From: Sedimentibacter hydroxybenzoicus DSM 7310
Lineage (GTDB): Bacteria; Bacillota; Clostridia; Tissierellales; Sedimentibacteraceae
Length of the DNA: 64,000 nt
Direction of reading: 5' to 3'
Assembly: GCF_013403245.1 (NCBI RefSeq)
Contig: NZ_JACBNQ010000008.1
Span: 62,001-126,000, forward strand
Shown: positions 44,031 to 53,248 of the stretch, one piece after another
Layout of the letters: each line of letters begins with the position of its first letter
Numbering within the stretch: the stretch's first letter is position 1
Translations under genes and position numbers: made by a program
The notes under the pieces: model-generated
What the model was told of the DNA's origin: nothing
The model's input: the letters and a program-made list of their open reading frames with translations, nothing else
Databases searched by the model: none

Positions 44031-44786
44031 CTACTTAAATATGCCTGTGCTTTCCAGACTTTTGACAAGCTTCCTTTCCGTGCCGTTTCCCTTATAAACC
44101 TTAACTTCTATTTTATATAACAGTTCCCCGGGAAGAAGCTCCTTTACACTTACTATTTTAGGTGTCTTCCCTCCAAAAACCTCAAAGCTCCATTCTTTTT
44201 CATTTTCATGGAGATATACATTTTCTGAAACCGTACAATTTATAAAATTCAATTTTGCATCGAAGGCATCAGTTTCTAATTCGACGTTAATATCATTTGA
44301 GCTTATGAAATGTTCATATCCCGCAACATTTATCTTACCCCCGTCAATGCTTATATCCACTGTACCGTTTGCGACAGGATAGGATTTTACTACTATATCA
44401 TATTGCAGCATGACAATGTCATCATATATCGTAACAACCGGCAACGCATTTTGAGGGGCATTGCTTACAACATTTCCCGAGGACTCTGATTCAATGATAA
44501 TATCGACTTCATACGGAAAAGTTTCTCCCACTGCAGTCGAATAATGATTTCCGCCTGTATTTATATATCCCATGGAGGGTAAAGAAGACAGATCTGTTGC
44601 AGATTTGATTTTTTCTAAATGATTTTGAGCTATCTGCAATGTTCTATACTCTTCACCACTCTCGTTATTTATTTTCTGAGATGCGATAAACATGTTCATT
44701 AGAGGCGTAACAACAACACCTAAGACAGCCAGCGTCACAATTATTTCTATTAATGTAAGTCCCTTATTGTTGAATTTGTTTATCAT
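44031..44786 (-). CDS. PilV-like minor pilin (first cassette)
   Basis: 251 residues; leader NNKGLTLIEIIVTLAVLGVV with Glu5 and Leu at +1. The helix continues MFIASQKINNESGEEYRTLQ; a beta-rich C-terminal part (about 100-251) exceeds the paralogue at 36186-36560. The ATG at 44786 follows GAGGAAAGT; an upstream GTG overlaps it. Confidence 0.8.
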   Translation of the reverse strand: MINKFNNKGLTLIEIIVTLAVLGVVVTPLMNMFIASQKINNESGEEYRTLQIAQNHLEKIKSATDLSSLPSMGYINTGGNHYSTAVGETFPYEVDIIIESESSGNVVSNAPQNALPVVTIYDDIVMLQYDIVVKSYPVANGTVDISIDGGKINVAGYEHFISSNDINVELETDAFDAKLNFINCTVSENVYLHENEKEWSFEVFGGKTPKIVSVKELLPGELLYKIEVKVYKGNGTERKLVKSLESTGIFK

Positions 44787-44826
44787 ACTTTCCTCACTCA
44801 CATATTAATTACAGTCTTAACTTGTA

Positions 44827-46002
44827 TTATCTGATTACGGTCACCGATTTAGGGTCTTTAAAAAATACCCTCGTGGTACTGTCATCACCCTCGATTTCAA
44901 ATCTGGGTTTAAGACCCGAGGTGTTTGAAACTCCTATGTTCACACCAACCGAATCGACCTTCGAATTTCTTTTGCTTGAATATATTTTAATATAAATGCT
45001 GCCGGATATTTCAGGCGTAAATTCTTTCCACGTTCCATCTGCAGGATACCTTCCTTCAACAGCTGCATATTTGTAATAATATTTGCTGTCTTCCTCTTTA
45101 AATTCAAAATTCACGCTTTCTACAGCATTTCCATCGGCATAAAGATAAGATGTCCTGCTGTCATCATCCGATTTGCCTAAAATTACTGCAGGCAAGTCAG
45201 AGCTGTCAGGCATGATACTAATATGAAAGTCGTAATTGCCTGAGCTCATCTGCATCCGGCCTGATGAAGCCACAAAGGGATTGTTCTTGCCACTTTCAGC
45301 CAAATCCTCCCATATCCACTCATCGTTGCTTTCTGTAAAGCCTTCAGGTTTTGGCACCTCATAAAAATTCAAAGCTATTGTACCTTGTATTAGGTTACTT
45401 TCCGAAACAATATTGATATTGGTAATAGATATATCAACCTTGTTGTTTTGTATGGAATCAATGAATTTCAACAATTCGTCGTAGGTGCTTTCAAATGTTA
45501 TATTTACAGATATCTGCCGAACTGTAAGAGACTGCTCCTCATTTAAATCCTCCGGCTTTGGCGCTTCGTCATTTTCTGAAGCTTCGCCGTTTATATCATT
45601 CATCAATGCTTCAAAGGAGCTGATTTCCTTTTGCTCTGCCTGTTCTGCCGCAATACTTATCGGAACAACAGTCGCGTCCGTAAAGCTTATGGCATTAGCA
45701 TCAATACCGTTATTTGTAAAATAGTTATTTAATAACACTATAATTTTTTCCTGCCGCAAATCTGAAATGACATTTAAGTTGTTTATTTCTTCACTCACAG
45801 TCTGAATGCTTTCTTCGTATTTATTTTTAAGCAATATATTTTGAGACATGCCGTTATATTCGATGCTCATTTGGTTGTACTCCGACCTTAACGATTCTAA
45901 GTTAAATAAGTTTAAGGACGGAATAATCATGTATCCTGCATATGCTATCAATGATATTATTAAAACAATAATCAGTACTTTTTCTCTTCTACTCAGCTTC
46001 AT
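44827..46002 (-). CDS. PilO-like protein with extra C-terminal beta domain
   Basis: 391 residues. N-terminal span (about 10-28), coiled coil, and PilO ferredoxin-like domain with SVNITFESTYDELLKFIDSI. Residues about 240-391 form an additional beta-sandwich-like domain (SSGNYDFHISIMPDSSDLPA, then PEISGSIYIKIYSSKRN) not part of normal PilO. It overlaps the PilM-PilN fusion by 14 bases. The ATG at 46002 is preferred over an upstream TTG. Confidence 0.75.
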   Translation of the reverse strand: MKLSRREKVLIIVLIISLIAYAGYMIIPSLNLFNLESLRSEYNQMSIEYNGMSQNILLKNKYEESIQTVSEEINNLNVISDLRQEKIIVLLNNYFTNNGIDANAISFTDATVVPISIAAEQAEQKEISSFEALMNDINGEASENDEAPKPEDLNEEQSLTVRQISVNITFESTYDELLKFIDSIQNNKVDISITNINIVSESNLIQGTIALNFYEVPKPEGFTESNDEWIWEDLAESGKNNPFVASSGRMQMSSGNYDFHISIMPDSSDLPAVILGKSDDDSRTSYLYADGNAVESVNFEFKEEDSKYYYKYAAVEGRYPADGTWKEFTPEISGSIYIKIYSSKRNSKVDSVGVNIGVSNTSGLKPRFEIEGDDSTTRVFFKDPKSVTVIR

Positions 46003-47602
46003 TAACAATCACATCCTTTACATCGCATACAACCGAATAAGAATAGCTTACGCTGCTTCCTTCTGCACTGTCTGCCACAGCAGGTATGTATACATTATCT
46101 ATAAACTCTATTCCCTGTAAATTCTTTTCAAATTGAGCAGCCTCCTGTCTTGAAGCCGATGTACATTGAAGGTTTATGCTTGTTCTTTCTATTGACATAG
46201 AATTAATTATTGTTCCATGGGGTATTGAAGCAGCAATTTGTTCAAATATTATTGAATTGACTGCGTCCTCATTTTTAATGGCAATTAACAGCTTGTCTGC
46301 TTCCTCCTTATATTTTTGCAGCAGCAGTGATTTGTTCCTTGCTTTAACGGCTTCGTCATTCAGATTAATATTTTCCTGATTGTTCAAAAATGCCTCCATT
46401 GCGGCAATATCCTTGTCCAAGGCAGACTTTTCAACAAAGTACGAATAGCCGTAATAAGCGATTGTAAGCACTGCTATTAATGAAGCTGCCATTACCACAA
46501 CACCAGTATTGAATTTATTTTTATGCTGCTTTTTTCTGTCAGACAAAAAGTTTATATCGCGTCTGTCTATATATAAGGATAAAATAGTATTCATATATGT
46601 TTTGATATCCGGTTTGCCTGTTTTATCGATAATATTTGAAAGCTCATTAACTGTTGACGTGCTGATATTTAATCTTGATTCTAAGTATTGATCAATCCCC
46701 GACATGTTTGCGAAGCTTCCGTAAACGTATATATGTTCAATTTGTCTGTCCTTGTTGTTGGAATTATAATATCTGATATATCTGTTGAACTCATCTGCCC
46801 ACATATTTATATTTTCTTCTAAAATATTACTTTCAGAAATTTTATTTAATTCAAAATTGTCACCCAATGACAAGCCGTATATTTCATTTATGGCTTCTTC
46901 GGTACTTAAATTGTAGACAGCTTCAAAATTATTGACAATATCACGCAAGCCGTTAGAGGATATTCTCGAAAATATATCCTTACCGTCATTTAAAACACTG
47001 AACAGTATGTTGGTGTAGCCGATATCTACAAAGCCGACAGATGTGCTTGGTTTTAAATTTTCCTTGTTGATAAATAAATTTTTAGCAGCAATTTTATCAA
47101 GGCAATTAGAGGCAAGGTCCATTGCAACTAATTCTAATTTCAAACGTTCCGACAGCTCTATGTATTGTTCATATATCGCTATTGGAAGTCCGTAAACAAT
47201 GTATAGTCCCTTTACCACACCGTCAATCGTAACAGTGTCGGTTTTTTTATAAACAATTTTGTATTGCTCAATATCCACAGGCAAAAGCTGACTTAATTCG
47301 TTTTTTACCATTGAAAATGTTTCCGAATTACTTTTCAACAAAGGCAATTCCATATTTCTTGTAATAGTTGCATTAGTATTAATAATAAATGTTGCGTTTT
47401 TTGTTTTAATATTGTTCTCCTTAAGCGCACTGTCGATAATATGAACAACCGAGTCAATATCGATTATTTTACCGTCATCGATACTGCCGGGTTCAAGGTC
47501 TAACAATAAGCTTTTGTAGACAGTAATTGAAGAGCCCTTCCTCAAGCCGTCCAATATTTTTATATTACGGTTTTTGATTTCTACAGATAAAATTCTTCCC
47601 AT
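45989..47602 (-). CDS. Fused PilM-PilN pilus assembly protein (first cassette)
   Basis: 537 residues. N-terminal PilM-like actin fold (MGRILSVEIKNRNIKILDGL, FVDIGYTNILFSVLNDGKD), membrane span near 367-387, and a PilN-like domain with coiled coil and IPHGTIINSMSIERTSINLQ. Shares the PilM-span-PilN layout of 37157-38578. AAAGGTATGTC precedes the ATG. It follows pilD by 11 bases. Confidence 0.85.
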   Translation of the reverse strand: MGRILSVEIKNRNIKILDGLRKGSSITVYKSLLLDLEPGSIDDGKIIDIDSVVHIIDSALKENNIKTKNATFIINTNATITRNMELPLLKSNSETFSMVKNELSQLLPVDIEQYKIVYKKTDTVTIDGVVKGLYIVYGLPIAIYEQYIELSERLKLELVAMDLASNCLDKIAAKNLFINKENLKPSTSVGFVDIGYTNILFSVLNDGKDIFSRISSNGLRDIVNNFEAVYNLSTEEAINEIYGLSLGDNFELNKISESNILEENINMWADEFNRYIRYYNSNNKDRQIEHIYVYGSFANMSGIDQYLESRLNISTSTVNELSNIIDKTGKPDIKTYMNTILSLYIDRRDINFLSDRKKQHKNKFNTGVVVMAASLIAVLTIAYYGYSYFVEKSALDKDIAAMEAFLNNQENINLNDEAVKARNKSLLLQKYKEEADKLLIAIKNEDAVNSIIFEQIAASIPHGTIINSMSIERTSINLQCTSASRQEAAQFEKNLQGIEFIDNVYIPAVADSAEGSSVSYSYSVVCDVKDVIVNEAE

Positions 47603-47613
47603 GACATACCTTT

Positions 47614-48354
47614 CTAATGTAATTTAAATAACTCAAAGTACCAATTTATTATTTCGCTGCCAAAGAATATATATATTAAAGCAGATAAAGATATGAAAGG
47701 TCCGAAGGGTATTTCATCCTTTCTGCTTTTAATTTTCATAGCTAATAAAATTACCGATATGACAGCTCCCGTTACAAATGAGGATAAGGTTATAAGCAAT
47801 ATACCCTTTATGCCGAATATGAGCCCCAGCACAGCCATAAGCTTTATATCGCCTCCGCCCATGGCATTTGTAATCAATGCTATCAAAAGAAATAAACCGA
47901 ATCCTATGGCAGCACCCGTTAAGCCGTCTATTAGTTTTTGGTTAATGATTATATAGATAATTCCCAACACCAAGCCGGTTATATTTAATCCGTCAGGAAT
48001 TATTTTGTGTCTTAAATCTATGATGCTTATGGTTATAAGAAGGCTTATTATCAAGCAGTAAAGCACAGAGCTTAATGTTAACCCGAACCTTGTATATACC
48101 AAAACATACAGCAATCCGTTTAATATTTCTATCAAGGGATACTGTACCGAATAATTTGAACCGCAATACCTGCACTTACCTTTGTTTACAATGTAACTCA
48201 CCACAGGTATCATATCTATGTAATTAAGCTTGTGTCCGCAGCTCCCGCAGGAGGATGGCGGTTTTATTATTGAAATTCCTGAAGGTATGCGATAAATGCA
48301 TACATTCAGGAATGAACCTATAAATAGGCCGTAGATTAAAAATAAAATAGTCAT
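47614..48354 (-). CDS. pilD: Prepilin peptidase/N-methyltransferase
   Basis: Cleaves prepilin leaders and methylates the new N terminus. 246 residues; the N-terminal domain has two CxxC pairs (SCGSCGHK, CRYCGSN) for zinc, GSFLNVCIYRIP near the start, and the aspartic protease residues in IDLRHKIIPD and MGGGDIKLM. Seven or eight spans. The ribosome binding site is weak. It is preceded by a terminator-bearing tandem repeat after pilA. Confidence 0.93.
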   Translation of the reverse strand: MTILFLIYGLFIGSFLNVCIYRIPSGISIIKPPSSCGSCGHKLNYIDMIPVVSYIVNKGKCRYCGSNYSVQYPLIEILNGLLYVLVYTRFGLTLSSVLYCLIISLLITISIIDLRHKIIPDGLNITGLVLGIIYIIINQKLIDGLTGAAIGFGLFLLIALITNAMGGGDIKLMAVLGLIFGIKGILLITLSSFVTGAVISVILLAMKIKSRKDEIPFGPFISLSALIYIFFGSEIINWYFELFKLH

Positions 48355-48375
48355 TGTGTTTTCTCGTGTTTGTTA

Positions 48376-48502
48376 CGTATTTGTAAAAACGGGACAAATG
48401 AAACGTCCCGGTGTCCTCCCTCCGTATTTGTAAAAACGGGACAAATGAAACGTCCCGGTGTCCTCCCTCTGAAACGTCCCGGTGTCCTCCCGGTGTCCTC
48501 CC
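48376..48502 (-). repeat. 47-bp tandem repeat carrying terminator hairpins
   Basis: Two identical 47-bp units (48376-48422, 48423-48469) are followed by truncated copies of 22 and 11 bases (48470-48491, 48492-48502). Each full unit on the minus strand holds CGGGAC GTTTCATTT GTCCCG then TTTTT, an intrinsic terminator. It separates pilA from pilD. Confidence 0.9.
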
Positions 48503-48514
48503 TTTGTATTTTAA

Positions 48515-48907
48515 TTATTCATCTAAATCATTTTCAGGGTAAATTTCATAATCTGTAGATCCTTTAGTTACTTTTACTGTAACAGAACCATTTGCTACAG
48601 TAATTTTAACATCATCTAAAGTTTGTCCACTAATTTTTGATGATTGGAATTTAATGTCTTGTGGAAAATCGTCTTGTAATTTACTCTCAATGTCTGTAGC
48701 ATTCATTCCTTTCGCGGCGTATATTTCAGCAGTTTTAGCTATCAATGAACCCGATGCATAGTCCGCATCAACTTTAGCTTGCTCCTGCACTCCTACAAAC
48801 CTCGGCACAGCAATAGCCATAATAATACCCAACACTGCCAATACTACTATCAACTCAATTAATGTGAATCCTTTTTTGTTTTTTAATTTGTTTACTAATC
48901 TAAACAT
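48515..48907 (-). CDS. pilA: Major type IV pilin
   Basis: 130 residues; short leader ending NKKG then FTLIELIVVLAVLGIIMAIA with Phe +1 and Glu5, and PRFVGVQEQAKVDADYASGS. The small globular part has beta strands with IKFQSSKISGQTLDDVKITV. No Cys pair. The ATG at 48907 follows AGAGGAGAG. It follows pilC and is cut off from pilD by a tandem terminator, which fits a highly expressed major subunit. Confidence 0.92.
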   Translation of the reverse strand: MFRLVNKLKNKKGFTLIELIVVLAVLGIIMAIAVPRFVGVQEQAKVDADYASGSLIAKTAEIYAAKGMNATDIESKLQDDFPQDIKFQSSKISGQTLDDVKITVANGSVTVKVTKGSTDYEIYPENDLDE

Positions 48908-49049
48908 ATGCTCTCTCCTCTTATGAATAAATTTTATTTTAAGCTTCAATAATGCTTCAATATTATCCCTTATTATCTATAAACAATTGCTTCATTATTG
49001 AAGAATCAAATACTTGTAATATTTACCCTACTTATACTATTTTAAACAA

Positions 49050-50255
49050 TTATTGCACGGCTTGTACCATGTCAAACATCGGGGTTACCATCGCAATTAC
49101 TATAAAGCCGATTATTACGGCCATAAAGACAATCATCATCGGTTCAAGCATGGCCGTAAGTCTGGTTACTGCAGTATCCACTTCTTCGTCATAAAAATCT
49201 GCCGTCTTGTCCAAAATTTCCTCGATGGAGCCGGAATCCTCTCCTATTTTAATCATCGAGTGAACCATGGGCGGGAACACTCCCTGACGTTTTAAGGGCT
49301 GTGACAAGGCATGTCCTCTTCTTACATCCTCTTTTGCCTCTAATATTTTGCTTTTTATATATGTGTTGCCGGTTACTCCCGATACGGTTTCAAGGGCCTG
49401 CAATAGCGGTACACCGCTTCCCATGAGGGTTGAAAGAGTACGTGTAAACCGGGAAGTTGCTACCTTCAGAATTAAATTTTTAACCACAGGTATTTGCAGC
49501 TTAAAATAATCTCCCTTTATTTTTATATTTTCGTTTTTATTGATTGCAGAAATTAAAAGAACCAATGCCAAAATAAAAAAGCCTATAATATACCAATAGT
49601 TCTTAAGACCGTTGCTTATAGAAATCATAATCTCTGTAACCTTCGGAAGCGCTATGCCGGAGCTTGAATACATTTCAACAAATGTGGGCATAATCGTAGT
49701 CAATAAAAATATTACTACGGCAATACTTACAAAAATAAGTATGATAGGGTATGTCATTGCTCCCTTAACCTTGTTTTCTATCTTGTATTCCTTTTCGAAA
49801 TGTACTGCCAGTCTGTTCATAATAACATCCAGATTACCGCTCAATTCTCCTGCTTCCACCATGCTTATAAGGATTGAAGGAAATGCGTCCTTATGGTGCG
49901 ACAGACTTTCCGAGAAGGTATTGCCCTTTTGTAAATCTTCATATAAGAATCCTATTATTTTTGCCAGTCTTTTGTTTTCCGTCTGCTGTCTCAGAATATC
50001 AAGCGAATTAACTATAGTCACACCTGCTTTTAACATGGCATAAAGCTGCTTGCAAAACACCGCCAGATCCTTTGATTTAATTCTGCCGGAATTAAGTCCG
50101 CTTAAGCTTACTGAGCTGTCTGACTTGTTTATATCTATTATTATGTAGTTGTTTTGCTTTAAGTAATCAATAGCTTCTGATTTTGATTCTGCATCACGGC
50201 TTATCTTTCGCTTTTTGCCTGATTGATCTACCACACTGCATTTGTATACTGCCAT
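49050..50255 (-). CDS. pilC: Type IV pilus inner-membrane platform protein (GspF family)
   Basis: 401 residues with two GspF domains: FCKQLYAMLKAGVTIVNSLD and FTRTLSTLMGSGVPLLQALE, each with downstream spans, and C-terminal EPMMIVFMAVIIGFIVIAMV. It couples the ATPases to pilin insertion and removal. The ATG at 50255 follows GGAAGG. Between pilT and pilA. Confidence 0.95.
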   Translation of the reverse strand: MAVYKCSVVDQSGKKRKISRDAESKSEAIDYLKQNNYIIIDINKSDSSVSLSGLNSGRIKSKDLAVFCKQLYAMLKAGVTIVNSLDILRQQTENKRLAKIIGFLYEDLQKGNTFSESLSHHKDAFPSILISMVEAGELSGNLDVIMNRLAVHFEKEYKIENKVKGAMTYPIILIFVSIAVVIFLLTTIMPTFVEMYSSSGIALPKVTEIMISISNGLKNYWYIIGFFILALVLLISAINKNENIKIKGDYFKLQIPVVKNLILKVATSRFTRTLSTLMGSGVPLLQALETVSGVTGNTYIKSKILEAKEDVRRGHALSQPLKRQGVFPPMVHSMIKIGEDSGSIEEILDKTADFYDEEVDTAVTRLTAMLEPMMIVFMAVIIGFIVIAMVTPMFDMVQAVQ

Positions 50256-50337
50256 AGCAACCTTCCCTTTGTAAATAATTTTAAGCTGTGAGGACACATC
50301 TTTTATTTAAAGTGAGTCCCTTGGAGAATATCCCCAT

Positions 50338-51387
50338 TTAGATCTGTTTCATGACATAATCCAGATCTATCGCTGATTTTAACAATGTTTGTCTTGATAT
50401 TTTCTTTTCGTTGTATAAATTTAATAAGCTGAAATCCATTGTCTGCATTCCGAATTTCGAACCTGTCTGTATTTGATTTTGTATTTGATGAGTTTTCTTT
50501 TCTCTTATTAAATTTCTTATGGCAGGTGTAGTAACCATAATTTCTACGGCTGCAAGTCGCTCTTTTTCATCCATGTTCAGAACAAGCTGCTGCGATATAA
50601 CACCTTCCAGTACATTGGCAAGCTGAATCGTTACCTGCTGCTGTTGATGTGGAGGAAATACATCTATTATACGGTCTATCGTCTTTGCAGCACCCGTCGT
50701 ATGCAATGTTGAAAATACCAAGTGCCCCGTTTCCGCTGCAGTAAGCGCCATTTCCATGGTTTCCAGGTCTCTCATTTCACCTAACAGTATAACGTCAGGG
50801 TCCTGCCTCATGCATGAGCGAAGCCCTGAAGCAAAGGATTTAAAATCGCTTCTGTATTCTCTCTGGTTAACTATGCTTTTGTTGTGCTTGTGAAGATACT
50901 CTATAGGATCTTCTAGGGTTATAATATGATGTTTTCTTTCTGAGTTTATAATATTTATCATTGAAGCCAATGTAGTTGATTTTCCACTGCCTGTAGGTCC
51001 CGTCACCAAAATAAGCCCTCTTTGTCTTTGTGTAAAATCATACAAAATTTCAGGCATATTAATTTCTTTAAGAGTGGGTATTTCCATACGGACGGCACGA
51101 ATTGCAATGGAATAGCTTCCTCTTTGCTTGAATATATTGATTCTGAACCGTCCTAAGCTTTGTATTGCATAGGACATGTCAAAGTCACCGATATCATTTA
51201 TTTCCTTTAATTGCTCTTCGCTTGTTACCTGTCTCACTAAGCTTTCTGTATCATCCGGAGTCAATTTTTCGGTCCCTGTGTTTATCAATACACCATTTAT
51301 CCTGTATATAGGGGCACATCCAACCGTTATATGCAAATCAGAGCCATTCATTTCAATCAATTTGCATAGCATATCATTTATATTCAT
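50338..51387 (-). CDS. pilT: Type IV pilus retraction ATPase
   Basis: 349 residues. Walker A GPTGSGKST (about 130), Asp box LLGEMRDLETMEMAL, His box STLHTTGAAKTIDR, and the PilT-specific AIRNLIRE motif with GMQTMD. These distinguish PilT from PilB. GAGGATT precedes the ATG. Its presence predicts retractile pili and twitching. Confidence 0.96.
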   Translation of the reverse strand: MNINDMLCKLIEMNGSDLHITVGCAPIYRINGVLINTGTEKLTPDDTESLVRQVTSEEQLKEINDIGDFDMSYAIQSLGRFRINIFKQRGSYSIAIRAVRMEIPTLKEINMPEILYDFTQRQRGLILVTGPTGSGKSTTLASMINIINSERKHHIITLEDPIEYLHKHNKSIVNQREYRSDFKSFASGLRSCMRQDPDVILLGEMRDLETMEMALTAAETGHLVFSTLHTTGAAKTIDRIIDVFPPHQQQQVTIQLANVLEGVISQQLVLNMDEKERLAAVEIMVTTPAIRNLIREKKTHQIQNQIQTGSKFGMQTMDFSLLNLYNEKKISRQTLLKSAIDLDYVMKQI

Positions 51388-51400
51388 GTTAATCCTCGCA

Positions 51401-53089
51401 TTAATCCAATTTGTAAACCACCTGTGAATATTCTTCCATTGTTGTAATTCCGCACAATACCAATTCTCTGCAATTTTCCTTCAATGTCGTCATACCGCCC
51501 TTTTCTGCGGCTTTTGTAATTTCATCCGAGCTTTTCCCTCTTTGTATTGCTTCTCTTACTGCTTTATCAACCTTTAATATTTCGTGAATCGCAATTCTCC
51601 CGCTGTATCCTGTATTGAAGCATTTAGGACATCCGGCTCCTCTTTGCAATATTGCATCAAATTCTATTCCTAACAGACTCTTTTCTGTTTCACTTGCCTT
51701 ATATTCTTCCTTGCAATTTGTGCATACTCTTTTTACCAATCTTTGTGCCACGATTCCTCTGACTGAAGCTGCAATTAAAAATGGTTTAATACCCATATCC
51801 TGCAATCTCATAATGGTTGACGGTGCATCATTTGTATGCAAGGTAGAAATAACCAGGTGACCTGTTATAGCTGCTCGCACGGCTATCTCTGCAGTTTCTT
51901 CGTCTCTGATTTCCCCTACCATTATTATGTCCGGGTCCTGCCTTAATATTGACCTTAATCCGGTTGAAAATAATAATCCTGCCTTACTGTTAACCTGAAC
52001 CTGGTTTATACCTTCAATTTTATATTCGACAGGGTCTTCAACCGTAATGATGTTTTTATTCATTTTATTAAGCACGTTTAAGCTAGCATAAAGAGTAGTC
52101 GTTTTTCCGCTTCCTGTTGGTCCCGTCACCAAAATTACCCCATTTGGTGCTCCTAATATTGTTTCAAATATCTCCAGATTTTCGTGAGTAAAACCCAACT
52201 CTTTTTTGTTTTTTAAAAAATTACCTCTGTCCAGTAAACGCATCACTATTTTTTCGCCATAAACAGTCGGTAAGACGGATATACGCAGGTCAACTATTGT
52301 ATCGTCTATTTTCATTTCGATTCTGCCGTCCTGAGGCAATCGCTTTTCCGCAATATTCATTCCGGCTATTATTTTAACTCTTGTTACCAAAGCAGATTGT
52401 GTATGCTTTGATGGTGTTAATATTTCCTGTAACTCACCGTCTATTCTCACTCTTACCCTGATTCTGTTTTCCAATGGCTCTATATGTATGTCACTGGCTC
52501 CCATTTTCAGGGCCTGTCTTATAAGTGAATTAATAAGGCGGACAACGGGAGAGTTGCTTACGTTTATGTCTGTTTCTTCGCTTATTGCATCAAAATCTTC
52601 ATTTGCTAAATTTTCTCTGTTGAAATCCTCTACCGCTTTTTCCGCACTTCTTCTTCCCATATATTTTTCTATGGCATAATTAATCTGTGATTTTGCAGCT
52701 AACAAAATTTCCGTTTTTTTGCCTGATTCCATTTCAATATCTTCGATATCAAAAATGTTTAACGGCTCACTCATTGCAACATAAATTTTATCGTTTACTG
52801 TTTTTAATGGTATGGCATTAACCCTTTTAGCTAATTTTTCTGATATCAGTTTTGTTGCTTCTGCATTTATATGAAAATTATCTAAATTGACTATTTCTAT
52901 TCCTAATTGTTCGGACAGTGTATTTAAAACTATATCCTCGGTTACAAAGTCTTTTTCTATAAGAATTTCTCCGAGCTTTTTACCGCTTCCTTTTTGTAAC
53001 CTAAGACACTCATTTAGCTGATCCTGTGTTATTTCTTTTTTATGCAGAAGAATATCACCAAGGCGAGCTGTCTTGCTATAATTATTCAT
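51401..53089 (-). CDS. pilB: Type IV pilus extension ATPase (GspE/PilB)
   Basis: 562 residues. N-terminal GspE_N/MshEN domain (LGEILIEKDFVTEDIVLNTL), then ATPase with GPTGSGKTT, MVGEIRDEETAEIAVRAA and STLHTNDAPSTI, and the zinc site CTNCKEEY...GCPKCFNTGYSGR. MshEN-like domains bind c-di-GMP in some members; whether this one does is open. AAGGAG precedes the ATG. First gene of the pilus operon. Confidence 0.95.
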   Translation of the reverse strand: MNNYSKTARLGDILLHKKEITQDQLNECLRLQKGSGKKLGEILIEKDFVTEDIVLNTLSEQLGIEIVNLDNFHINAEATKLISEKLAKRVNAIPLKTVNDKIYVAMSEPLNIFDIEDIEMESGKKTEILLAAKSQINYAIEKYMGRRSAEKAVEDFNRENLANEDFDAISEETDINVSNSPVVRLINSLIRQALKMGASDIHIEPLENRIRVRVRIDGELQEILTPSKHTQSALVTRVKIIAGMNIAEKRLPQDGRIEMKIDDTIVDLRISVLPTVYGEKIVMRLLDRGNFLKNKKELGFTHENLEIFETILGAPNGVILVTGPTGSGKTTTLYASLNVLNKMNKNIITVEDPVEYKIEGINQVQVNSKAGLLFSTGLRSILRQDPDIIMVGEIRDEETAEIAVRAAITGHLVISTLHTNDAPSTIMRLQDMGIKPFLIAASVRGIVAQRLVKRVCTNCKEEYKASETEKSLLGIEFDAILQRGAGCPKCFNTGYSGRIAIHEILKVDKAVREAIQRGKSSDEITKAAEKGGMTTLKENCRELVLCGITTMEEYSQVVYKLD

Positions 53090-53148
53090 AATATCTCCTT
53101 TTTATGTAAAAAAACACTAAAAAGTGTAAAATACGACATATTGTATTA

Positions 53149-53177
53149 ATTATATTGAAAATTTGGCACTTTGTCAA
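53149..53177 (-). promoter_or_regulatory. Consensus sigma-A promoter of the pilus operon
   Basis: Perfect TTGACA (53172-53177), 17-base spacer, perfect TATAAT (53149-53154). A small ACACT TTTT AGTGT hairpin followed by T's lies in the leader before pilB, a possible weak attenuator. Confidence 0.8.
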
Positions 53178-53191
53178 TTTATCTTAATAAT

Positions 53192-53229
53192 AAAAAAACG
53201 TAATCTTATATGTATTCATAAAGATTACG
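53192..53229 (-). terminator. Intrinsic terminator of the ammonia-lyase gene
   Basis: CGTAATCTT (53199-53207) pairs with AAGATTACG (53221-53229) and is followed on the minus strand by seven T, 20 bases after the stop codon. Confidence 0.9.
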
Positions 53230-53248
53230 CTTTTGTTATATTGTATTT

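Noticed and set aside
48376-48502. Tandem repeat resembling a short CRISPR array
   Set aside because: The units are contiguous with no unique spacers, and each contains a terminator hairpin; no cas gene is near.
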